From positions 5,193,501 through 5,257,500 of the forward strand of contig JAVHKY010000016.1 of the NCBI GenBank assembly GCA_035079385.1: a stretch of 64,000 bases of DNA, read 5' to 3'. Numbering within the stretch: position 1 is the stretch's first letter; each line of letters opens with the position of its first letter. The DNA is from Aspidiotus rigidus. Lineage: Eukaryota > Arthropoda > Insecta > Hemiptera > Diaspididae. The notes under the pieces are model-generated. The model did no database searches and was not told the origin of the DNA. It saw nothing but the letters and a program-made list of their open reading frames with translations. A program made the position numbers and the translations under genes. Positions 42,315-52,595 of the stretch are shown one piece after another.

Positions 42315-45300
42315 ATGCAAAGATATTTTTTAATGCTTACATTAATTTCTGCCTCACACGGTTCAGTCATTGTTAGAGTGCAGCACGGTGAACTCCGAGG
42401 AACAGAAGATGTCTCCAGAAGCGGCTTCAAGTATTTTAGTTTCCGTGGAGTGCCTTACGCAGAGGCTCCGATAGGCAAATTTCGATTTCAAGTGTGTAAC
42501 TTACTTTCCGAAATCTGCTGACAAATTTCACGATATTCCATCCGTTTGTACCATTATTGTATACATTCTTAAAGGACCCTCAACCTTTGAAGAATTGGAG
42601 CCATGTACGAGAAGCTGTAGAATATTCTAGCATCTGTGTTCAAACAACATCTAGTAATCCAGAAAAAGTTCTTGGAAGTGAAGATTGTCTCTACCTCAAT
42701 GTTTTTACCCCCCAAGTAAAGAATCTTTCTGATAGTGAGTTATACATCACAAAAATTGAGGTTGCGGGGTATTGATTTCTACCATTGTTCAGATAAATGA
42801 TTCTAAAGATGGCTCGGGATGGCCAGTTTTGGTTTGGATTCACGGTGGTAGTTTCAAGATGGGGGCTGGATCTTTCTATGGGCCAGATTATTTAATGGAT
42901 AAACCAATGGTGGTAGTCACCATCAACTATCGACTCGGAGTCCTTGGTAAATTTTCTTCAATCGATTTTCTCGATCAAACGTATTTCCTTTAACAAAATA
43001 ACCTGTTTTGACATGTTAAATGTCTTGGCTCTTACCTCCTCCCTAATCTCTGAATATGCGTCCGTTCGTCTGTCCGTGTGGTTGATTTCTTGACTTGGGC
43101 TACTTTCTGTGAACTATACTATAGGCTTATACTAGGCTGCTATAGTAAATTTAGCCTTTAGTATATTGGGCTTATATTAACCTGCTCCAGTATAATACGA
43201 TTTCGGCAAGCATGACATTGACCTTCTTCGATAACAATAACAACTATCAAGAAGAGTACGGTGCAAGATGAAATTCATCGATTTTATCAAAGGTATATTA
43301 AAAAGGTTAGGATTTTATTCGTACACAGAACGATAAATATTCGATAAAAAATTGAGGCTCTGCTCGTACAGTCAAAAAACTAGCAAAGATAAACTTTGAA
43401 ACAATTTTTATTTACATTTCGACGCACCGGAGGCGTTTTCTTCAGAATGGTAGTATTTAGTGCGTCGAAACGTAAATAAAAATTGTTTCAAAGTTTATCT
43501 TTGTTTGTTTTTTACTGTGCGAGCAGAGCCTCAATTTTTTATCGAACAAAGGTATATTTTTCTTCTATAATGTGAGTTGCGAACGCTGATTTCTTGGGTT
43601 GGATCTTTTATATTGCTTCTTCATGCTCACGGACACTGGAATTAACGCTCCTTCCTGTCTCTCCAATGTAGGTCGCTGGACATTCCTTACATTTGATTTT
43701 GTACATTCCACTCTTTTCCTAATGTTTGATGGGGTCCTTTAGTCTGCTGGATAACTTCCTACAGGTGTTAAGGTTGTAGAAAGACCCAAAGGTCTCAGAA
43801 CATTTGCTAGTTTGGAGGAAAGTTTTTTCCCAAGGTAAGGAATAGGTATCCATCTTTCTTTTCTGGGCTCCATCTTTCGAGTTAGGGAGGTGGTGCTACC
43901 CAAGGCTTTCTTGATGAGTTTCTTCCGTGTCAGGTTTTCGATGTTAAGTCTGATACCATTTTTTGGGTAATCTCTTTCATTGTATTTATTTCTTTCTGGA
44001 AAGCCTGAGGGAGAAGAGGAAGCGAAACGAGTCGGTGCACCATACTGTCCGTAATAAGCTGCATGTTTGTTTGTTGAAGGGCAGTGCGACGATGTATGGG
44101 TGGTACTCCGGTACTGGTAAGTTTTCTGAAGACCTGGATGGTATGGGGTACAGCTTTCAATCGAAATCGTAATATCCAAAACGACGGCTCTCTTAACAGA
44201 GTTAAACGAGGAACGCATAGATCGTGTTCAATGGGTCGAATTGATTTTATATTTCGAATTCTAGAAAAATTGGAATGGAAATACAATAACGTAATATAAT
44301 ATAGTTCGAAAGTCTAAATTTTTCTTGACTCTCAAGCCATGTTATGATAGAAGGGGAACTTGAAAACATTTCATCCTCCAAGCTATACCTATACAATATG
44401 AATCGAAATTTTTTCAAGTTTTTCGCCGGACGGCGCATGGCAAATTTTTCAAAAAATCACCCATAGAACATGTTTTCTGTTAACAAATAAAGAGCGGAAT
44501 GTGCAACTTGAAATCCTTGTGATATCTTTCATGTCTTTGCTCTGACCTCTCCTCTTCCCTGCTCAACTCAGAAATTTGGGTGCACGCTGCTATGGTAAAT
44601 GTAGCCTTTATTCTATTAGGCTTAACATACTGTATACCAGACCAAACTAGACCAAGTTCGTCTCTGGGAGGTAAGTAACTTGACTACACTTATACTGTGT
44701 TATTTGTGAGCCCCTCGGAGGTGGTCAGCCTAGAATACAATATACTCTGAAAGCTAACTAGCCTAAAAGAAGGAGAGCGAACAAATTGGCTCAATATACA
44801 GTGTATACAAGATTTATAGTATAAATTATACTGAACTACCGTAGGTGAGCCCCTGGGAGCTAGTCAGTACACCACACGTGAATAGTGATAAAAGTAACCT
44901 GCAGGGAACTAACAAACACTATGCTGGACATGAACACGTGACATGAAACATGATCTTCATTTATTTGGCTACGCCAGAACATTTTTTTTCAGGTTTTTTA
45001 CATTTTGACGATGAACATTTGCCTGGAAATTATGGTATGAAAGATCAAGTAGCGGCTTTGCATTGGGTGAGGAATAATATTCATAAATTTGGCGGCGATT
45101 ATAAGAGAGTAACGCTGGCTGGTCAAAGTTCTGGAGGTGCTTGTGTTCATTGGCATATGATTTCACCAGCGAGTAGAGGTAGGTATACGTAATTGAAATG
45201 AGACAGTGATGAGGGCGATGAAATATGGTTTGGATTTATCATTCAAGGTTTATTCCATCACGCTATAAGTCTAAGTGGTACTGCGATGGCTGGTTGGGCC

Positions 45301-47851
45301 GAAGTACCGAGACGAATTGCAAAGGACAGGGGTCTATCAGTCGCGAGGTTGGTCGGCTGTAATTATGAATCTGTTGGAGAAATTGTTCAATGTTTGAAGC
45401 GAACACCCACGTCTCTTTTGATGAAGACGCAAGAGAAATTCTCTGTAAGACATTTTCTTACGATTATAATTTTCAGTTCAAACGTTCTAAAAGATATGAA
45501 TCAAAAATTTAAGATATGGTCCTATTATCCAATAAGTTTCGCCATCGTTCCGGAGAGTGAAGATGGATCCGCGTGGAAACAGAAGACGATGGACGTACCA
45601 TGGCTCATCGGATTCACATCCAATGAAGAAGAACTTGACGTAGTCGGTAAGAATGATCTAACAAATAGACAGCGGAAAGTACAACTTGAAATCCTTTTGA
45701 CTTGTTTCATGTCTTTGCTCAGACTCCCCTTACCCCTGCCCCAACTCTCGAATTTGCGTGCGTGTACAGGTAGGTGACCTTGGTAGTAATTTTCCATTTT
45801 CGTTGGCAATTCGCCCCATTTTTATGCTAGGCTTATGCTGTCGGTCCAAGTCTTTATACTAGGTCTAGTCTCCACTTTCCACTTTTTCTATGCAGTTTAT
45901 ACTAACTATATACTTTGTTTAGGCTTTAATAAGGGGACGTCCATAAATTACGTGAGGTGATTTTTGCGATTTTCCGACACCCCCCCCCCCCCCTGGTGAG
46001 ATATCGTGAGATTTGACGTGCCCCCCCCCCCCCCCCCATTTATCTCACGTGAGATTTCTTAAAGTACATGTTTTTATTGTAAAAATAATGAAACGCAAGA
46101 AATTCAACTCAGTTTTGTAATATTTTGAACTATATTCTTGCATGAGAAAAATTACGTAAAATTTTCCGAAACCCGCCCTCCCCCTCACGTAAGATTTGGT
46201 GAGATTCGACTGGACCCTCTCCCTCCCCTAACTGCTTGACGTAATTTATGGGTGCCCCCTAATCCTATATACTGCGTCACTTCTCTTCCTTTCCAACTAT
46301 TATGTCATCAGCTGGTGATGTAATCAAGATCATCGGTGATCCCGAAATTCGCGAGTTCGATCCACCTCCCCTCATACATGTAATCATAGGCTTTTGTATT
46401 GCTGTATGTTATGCTTTTATTACGAAGTAGGTGTAGCATATTTTATTGTTGATATCCGCTCGTTCGTCCCCCTCTGTAGACTAGATATCTTAACTTACAG
46501 TACACTAGAACGAAGAGTACGCCTCTGTGAGAAAAATTCATAAGCTGGACCAGGATTGAATTTTATCTCAAAGTAGGCGAGGACTTAGAATATAAATGAG
46601 GTCATTTACTAGGAGACCTGAAACATGATCTTTATTTATTTGACTGCCAGAAAATCTTCCTTTTTTTCGTTAATTTTACTTCGTTCTTTATTAAGAATGG
46701 AAAAATTGCCCCGCACAGTTTTTAATTCGCCGATTGTAACGCTCCTATTTTATGATTTTAGATATGTTATCGAGAGATCCCAATTTAAAATACTTGAATG
46801 AAAATTACCGAACGATATTTCCTATCGTTTTCCTGTACAACTTATCACCGCATATTCGAACAGAGAAAGAAATGACTGACACGACTGAGAAGATCAAGAA
46901 ATTTTACTTCAAAAGTAATCCCATTAACGGAGAAAATGCAAAACAACTGAAAAACGTAAGAATTTAAGGTTTAATTCAGTGAATTTCTCTTCGTCTGTGA
47001 AATGATACTTTCTGCAGCTGTCATACCTACTCTTTGCCGTCTCTAGTTGATGACAGATTTTGTAAAGCAAGATACTACCGAAGCTGCTTTACGACATCGA
47101 GGTGCGACATATTTTTATGTCTTTGACCACCTTCCAGAGCACTCTTTCATGGAACTCGTGAAGAAGGATTATAAACCAGGTAAACGAGATTATCCTGAGG
47201 ACATAAAATTATATTTCTAAAGTAACTAGGAAGAGAACTGAAGTACAAATGTTTTTCCAGATGGACCAGTTCATAGCGATGACGTCATCAGCCTCTTCAA
47301 AATTTCGTATTTTCCACAAGAATTGAATACAGCGGATACGCAAATGTCCAAGCTTATGATTGAAATATGGTATAACTTCATTGCAGCTGGGTGAGTTTGG
47401 AGTTGGTTCCGGATTGATAAGCTCGCACAGTACGCAAACCATTCATCAACAATACCGGAAACTCCGCTGGATTTTTGTTTTTCAGCGGTAGAGTCACGAA
47501 ATTCACACATGTTAGACTATTTGATTCGGTCATGGCACTAGAGATTGGCTCTGATTTACATTTGGCAAATAGGAAACAGCACCGAGAAACAGTCCCCGAT
47601 TTGTTTTTCATAAAGTTTCCGGTATTGGTCGTTTACGTAGTGTATTTGTGTTTATAATGCTTTGTATTATCTTTGACAGAAATCCGAACAGCGAAGGCTT
47701 GGGTTTCAAATGGTTGCCGTTATCCGAATCGAAAATTGAATTTTTGAATATTACCAAAGAACCAGAAATGCAACCTGTGAACTGGAATGATCGATTCCTT
47801 TTTTGGCGAAGTTTGAGACTCCAAAATTACTCCAGTCGACTCGGAAAATGA
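42315..47851 (+). CDS. Carboxylesterase unit 3, complete, 538 aa, ten exons
   Basis: Exons: 42315-42491, 42575-42715, 42793-42946, 44993-45178, 45248-45444, 45514-45646, 46762-46955, 47047-47179, 47261-47390 and 47680-47851. They sum to 1617 nt in frame. The product is a secreted type-B carboxylesterase (alpha/beta hydrolase) predicted to hydrolyse carboxylic esters. It has a signal peptide (residues 1-16), SEDCLYLN, oxyanion hole HGGS (123-126), nucleophile elbow GQSSG with Ser203, the acid probably Glu323 in TSNEEEL, and His443 in GPVHSDDV. The length is normal for the family. Introns 3 (2046 nt) and 6 (1115 nt) are swollen by insertions; in unit 4 they are 72 and 88 nt. Intron 5 (69 nt) has no stop and preserves frame. 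I cannot assign a substrate; detoxification or hormone-esterase roles are both possible. Confidence 0.9.
43300..43546. mobile_element. 247-bp hairpin insertion in intron 3, 12-bp target duplication
   Basis: It is flanked by caaaggtatatt on both sides (43288-43299 and 43547-43558). Arms of about 90 bp are almost perfect inverted copies (ataaaaattgaggctctgctcg in shorter form, then gataaactttgaaacaattt). The left arm on the minus strand has CTGAAGA...ACGC/GCGT...GAAA, resembling a Penelope hammerhead core. Confidence 0.7.
43575..44240 (-). pseudogene. Penelope (second family) remnant in intron 3 of unit 3
   Basis: The minus strand encodes [20 protein letters not shown] and other blocks matching the remnant in unit 2, with frameshifts. 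It is antisense to the esterase and lies wholly inside intron 3. Confidence 0.75.
44280..44960. repeat. 45-bp element fragment and tttcatgtc-type repeat in intron 3
   Basis: 44285-44460 has minisatellite-type units and the ttcgccggacggcgcatgg box. 44520-44955 is bounded by tttcatgtctttgctctg and gacatgaaacatgatcttca, and abuts the acceptor of exon 4. Confidence 0.5.
45932..46260. mobile_element. MITE in intron 6 with acgtccataaattacgt ends
   Basis: aggggacgtccataaattac at the left is mirrored by gtaatttatgggtgccccct at the right. Two long C runs (15 and 17) and repeated tctcacgtgagattt lie inside. Flanking TAA/TAAT is the only possible target duplication. Confidence 0.65.
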
Positions 47852-48509
47852 TCTACATGACGGCTTCAGACAACATTATTTGTATTCTAATGACTTTTGC
47901 GATACAAAAGATAGCAATTTCCAATCTTTCTCCGCTCTTCTGACTTTGAAACTTGAAAAATGTTGACTCTTGAGCTATGTAGGGTGACCTCGCATTAAAA
48001 ATTTTTATGGACGGCCAAGCCGAAAAATTGTTTCTTTGGCATGAATACTGAATATGTCTTTCCTGAGGGTGGCACCAACATTTATCCCATAAATTAGGTA
48101 ACACTGTAATGACGTCACGGCTTGACGACGTTCAAAAAGTTTGCAATCTTACAGTTGAGGCGGATATCATCAATAAGGTGAGGGTAATGCCTTTATAGGT
48201 TAATAACGTCACCAAAGTTGGGGCGAGGTCGTCACATATTGGTGACGTGAGAAAACTGTACACGTCTTGTGGCTAAAGGTGACGTCTTCACAGGTTGATT
48301 CCATCACCAAACTTTCATATACATAAAAAGTAACGCTTAGCTTATTATACGGTATCATGAATACTGTTGGGTGGGAGGGACTAGATTAGGTTGGATCAGG
48401 ATTGAAATAATGTTGAAGGGGAGCTAAACTGAGCTAATAAATGCGTCTTTTGGGAGGGAAAGGCCTAATTTAGAATGAAAGCGCTAAAGCAGGCTAACCC
48501 ACTTTATAT
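47852..48509. repeat. Spacer, then the start of esterase unit 4 upstream duplication
   Basis: From about 48100 it matches 19260-19540 upstream of unit 1 (gttggggcgaggtcgtcaca versus ggttggggtgaggacgtcac). No gene is seen. Confidence 0.5.
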
Positions 48510-49889
48510 CGCTTTTAAAAACGGGGGCGTATGAGCGTGCACGTACGCCCAAAGAGGTCCCCTAAGAACCGCACCTCCGGCACCGGTATCCACCCTTCAG
48601 GGCATTGCATCGGCAGTCCGGAGGGCTCGAATTGAGAGTGGCCTGGTTCCATTTTCTCCTTGGGTTTCGCGCGCTGTGCAATGTCCGTCAATGAGGCCAC
48701 TACAGGGGTCCACCCTAATGACGAGGGAGTGCTCAACACTCGACCTGAAATTCAGATAGTCTTGTATCATGGACGCACGCGTATCAACTCCTCCACCAGA
48801 GCTTTCAGTCTACAGTAGGAGCTCACTAGGAGCTGACGAGTAATGTTTCGCGGCCCTGGCTTCTCAGGCGGGGGTTTCTTCTTCCTCTTGCTCTTCTTCT
48901 TCTTTTGTGTGGTTTTTTTTATTTATTTGTTTGCTTTTCCTTCTTGTTAACGCTTCCTCCTGAGCGCCCTGTATTTTGTTGTGCTGATGTTGGTAAGAGC
49001 AGCAGCAGCAGCATGAGGGATGGTACTTGTAGATGTGAGAGGCCATAACATGGTTCTTCATCTGCCACTCCCATTCCGCGTTCATTTTCTTCTTCATTAC
49101 CTTAGCGGCAAATCTAGATACATGGTTCCATGCCTGAGTTGTTCTGAGCATGCATGAAACCAGATTACTTCGAGTGAGTTCTTCATCTTCTCCAATCTCA
49201 GAGAAAGACCGTTTTAGCTCACCCCGCTCACGTCTCCCCCCTCACACTCAAAGAACATGTGCTGTGGTCCATCATCCCGCTTCTGACAGTGTGAACACGA
49301 CACTTGCTCAGCTTTCCCCATTTTGTGAAGATACTCGTTGAAACATTATGGCCGCTCATCGTTTGGGTGAGATGGAAGTTTAGCTGACCATGGTCCCGGT
49401 CCATCCACTTGTCAAGATCACATATTAGCACGCGTTCCTGTCTAGGTGAGTCGCTCTTTCCTTTTGGCAAGCAAGGAGCGCCTGGCCTCCTGCTTGCCCC
49501 ACAAGGCTTGTTGGATGGTCCTTGTCTTCTTCTTTGCCTCGAACACCACTGCTCGCTTTTCTGCCAGCAGATCAATTTGCAGTGTCCGTGCTAATATGTA
49601 AAGAGCATTTGTCAACACAATGCGGTCGGCACTAACACACTATACTCAATCTTTGCGGAAACGGCCCACACCGACGCTCCATAAAGGAGGACCGACATTG
49701 CTGCGCTCATATAGAGTCTTCTTTCCTCTCTGGTTCGAAGGTGGTATAAGCGTGTCACCATCCTGGAAGCCACTTTCAGGGAAGCTGAGCTTGCTGTCAA
49801 ACCAGAGCCCCACGTATTTCAGTGTTTTCTTAGTCATGACGTCTACACCTATGCTACTGTAGAGGGCCAAATGAAGCAATGTAGGTTGA
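48510..49889 (-). pseudogene. R1-type LINE, 3' fragment, 5'-truncated
   Basis: The minus strand from 49890 reads VMTKKTLKYVGLWFDSKLSF, then (after a frameshift) RREERRLYMSAAMSVLLYGASVW-like text of the R1 RT tail. DLDKWMDRDHGQLNFHLTQ...SGH and a Cys-His zinc finger region (about 49450-49250) follow, then LRTTQAWNHVSRFAAKVMKK. Several frame breaks. It interrupts the upstream duplication of unit 4 (homology on both sides at 48500 and 49890) and is therefore a later insertion. The right end of the element near 48510 is its 3' UTR. Confidence 0.75.
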
Positions 49890-51260
49890 GACAAATAGCA
49901 GGATTATAGAAGTCTGGGTTACGTATCAGAATAACCTAAGCTAAATGCCTAGCCTAACTTGATGGATGTGTATTTGACCTTCTTGTTTTTTAGGCAACTA
50001 ATTTATCCGTACTTCAGATTGCCTTTCCACACCAATAAAGATATATCAAGGACAGAAGTTATGCCCTCTATGTCAGGAGTGGTGATGTCATTGAGATTGA
50101 AGGTAATAAAGTCACCTGTTGATGACGTCATAACATGTATCTATCCCTGAGTGAAGGGTACCGATCAACCTCAATAGTTCATTGCTTCTACCGCACGCAT
50201 AAAATCGCTGCGATCAATCTTCAGCACTTTAACACAGGCTCTTATGGAGAGTTGACACTCAAACTCATTTTTCTTTGTAAATATTCAGTTCTTCAAAAAA
50301 ATGAAGGAACGTGAATTTATTCCGCATAGCATTTTCTTTCAGATGTATCTAACTTCGAGTGAAGCCGTGAAATCTTTTTCCCCCATAAGAACATTCATTG
50401 AGAGTGACTCTACGATATATGGTGGGATAAATTATCTCAACATTTTCAGGGTACCAAAATTGAACAAAGCGTAGATAACATCAATATGAAATGTTGGGTA
50501 GTGAATGATAATAAGGAGCAAGTAGGACAGAATGAAAACGAAATATTTTCGAGATATTATGTTTTTTAGTTTGAATCCTTAGAGAAGGAGGATTTACAAG
50601 AACCACAGCGTGATGTCAAGAAAAATTACGATAATTGCATACAGGAAGGGGACGGACGTTCAGATCAAAATGTGTCGACTTCCAATTTCCAATTTAATTC
50701 TCAATATCGAAAGTAAATTTATCCCAGAAAACAGGCTCTCATCATTCCTCGCTCAACTTCGATGAGGAAGATGCGAAGTTTTCCAAATCTTTCTTCCTGG
50801 TGCCGCTCCTGAAATATAACTAGATTTCTTGTTTTAAGATAGTGTAGTCCTATTTTCTGACATTTAGAGGGTTCAAGAAAGATATAAAACCCTACCCCTG
50901 ATTCCCAAAATTTGAGTCTGAACCCACTTCTGTAAGTCTAACTCGTTTGCCTTAGCATACTAAGATAATGCAAGAAAGGAGGAAGAGGAGTGACCGGTCG
51001 ATATTTCTCTCCTGATTTCAATTTACCTTGACCCTCATAGGAACTGCTCTGATTACGTCAAGGCTGGAAAATTACTATTATTATATTACTACCTGAAGGG
51101 GTCTAGAAGGATATTAGCATCGAAATCGTAATCTCTTCCCCGGGTAAGTTCAATCATCTCTACTTGATATCGCCCCCTGATCCAGATTGAGCTTGAGCTT
51201 CATAAGGACTACACTTATGACGTCGTAAATTGCAGTTATTAGTATCTGCTGTCCTAAGAC
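49890..51260 (+). repeat. Esterase unit 4 upstream duplication, right part
   Basis: It matches 19560-20570 of unit 1, including the gttgatgacgtcat block and the gaagaggagt...cctcgac region, with more divergence than units 1 and 3 show to each other. No gene is seen. Confidence 0.55.
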
Positions 51261-51312
51261 CTCAGTCCCCCCCCCCAAGATAGTTTGACTTTCCTCTTTC
51301 CCGTTTGGGAAA

Positions 51313-51910
51313 TCATTCAAACTTTTTGACTATATAGAGATATGGAACACGATTCATGTTCAAGTGCACCTTCACCCCGTTGATGTATGTATGTAAGAAC
51401 GCTTTACCGTTCTCACAAATTTTCTTGTTGGTAGTGTCGCATTGATACTCACAATCAGAATTGGTAGTCGGATGGTAGAAAGTTGTCATTGATTTCACGT
51501 TTTGTATGTGCGTTGAGATACTATAGGAAAACGGAATGACGGAAAGACTTGGAATACCGGTAAACGATCAGTCGATATTCTTACAAATTAATTGCGCCAA
51601 TCGTAGTTTGGTGTTAAACAGAATGCCGGAAAGAAAATATCTGAAAATATAGAAAACCAGCACACGATCAGTACGACACTCTTTCTTGTGGTGGCCCTCC
51701 TAAGGGGGGAGATATAAGAACGCATTACCGTTCTCACGAATTTTCATGTTAGGGGCGTTGCATCGATTGGAGTCAGAATTGGAAGTCGGATATGTTGTTA
51801 TAAGATGGAGTAGAAAGTTGTCAATTGATTTCACGTTTTGTACGTGCGTTGAGATACTGGGAAAATTTTGCAAATAACTCTCTGTAAAGTCTTTAAAATT
51901 CATCCTTCCG
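51313..51910 (-). other. Two direct copies of a short ORF-bearing segment, unrecognised
   Basis: 51390-51545 and 51715-51870 are direct copies (gatttcacgttttgta(t/c)gtgcg in both). On the minus strand both encode VQNVKSID/M-type text followed by TTYPTSNSDSNRCNAP or HPTTNSDCEYQCDTTNKK and then ENG(K/N)AFL. The frames are 61 and 67 aa. They may be duplicated exons of an unknown secreted peptide gene or just a repeat; I do not recognise the family. Confidence 0.3.
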
Positions 51911-52595
51911 TCTTTGCAAAAATAAAATTAGAGTGAAGGAAGAACACAGTCATTTTTTTTTGCAAACATTTGATGCAATGCCTTATATCACATCAACTAG
52001 GTATCTTATTTAAGAATTTTTTTCTATATTGTCGGACTATCTATTTTTCGGGTCCTAAGGAAAAAACCACTCCTCATTCCCATCCATTTTCAAATTCAAC
52101 TAAAAATTTTTGGTAAACTAATCTAGGCCTGCTAAGCCCAAAAAGAAATACCGAAACTGAGATTATTCTCACGCCGAAGAATATAAAAATGAAAAAAGAT
52201 TTTTTGAAACAGAAAAGGCTGAAAGTAAAGCTGTAGGTATGTTATTATTTTAAATAAGTTCAAAAATTTCTCAATAACCAAAACTGTTTTGAACGTAATA
52301 GTCTTAATATTGATTTAGATCTCGCATTTCGGAAACAACAATTGTGTCAACCCCGTATTATTATTTTCTTTCACTCGTTATTCAAACAATATTCAAATTG
52401 TAAAGATACGTGTTAACTTTTCGTATAGTTTCAACCTCGAATCCACCGCTTGTTCAGAATTTCTCGTCTCAAGCAGACGTAAAAGCCTAAAATCATTCGA
52501 AAAATACAAAATATTCTAGAGAAGTTCATCCAATTCTGTTTTTCATCACTGAATTTGTTCATTGTCAGGCCTCCTTTTGTAGGACAGCATACATT
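51911..52595. other. Proximal upstream region of esterase unit 4
   Basis: AT-rich, no gene. The last 40 bases (ccttttgtaggacagcatac) resemble the equivalent region of units 1-3, but no TATA-like box is visible. Confidence 0.4.

Noticed and set aside
45445..45480. A 32-nt intron ending at ttttcag in esterase unit 3
   Set aside because: Splicing there shifts the frame and meets TAA, and the acceptor is not conserved in unit 4. The 69-nt intron ending at 45513 keeps frame and matches unit 4.
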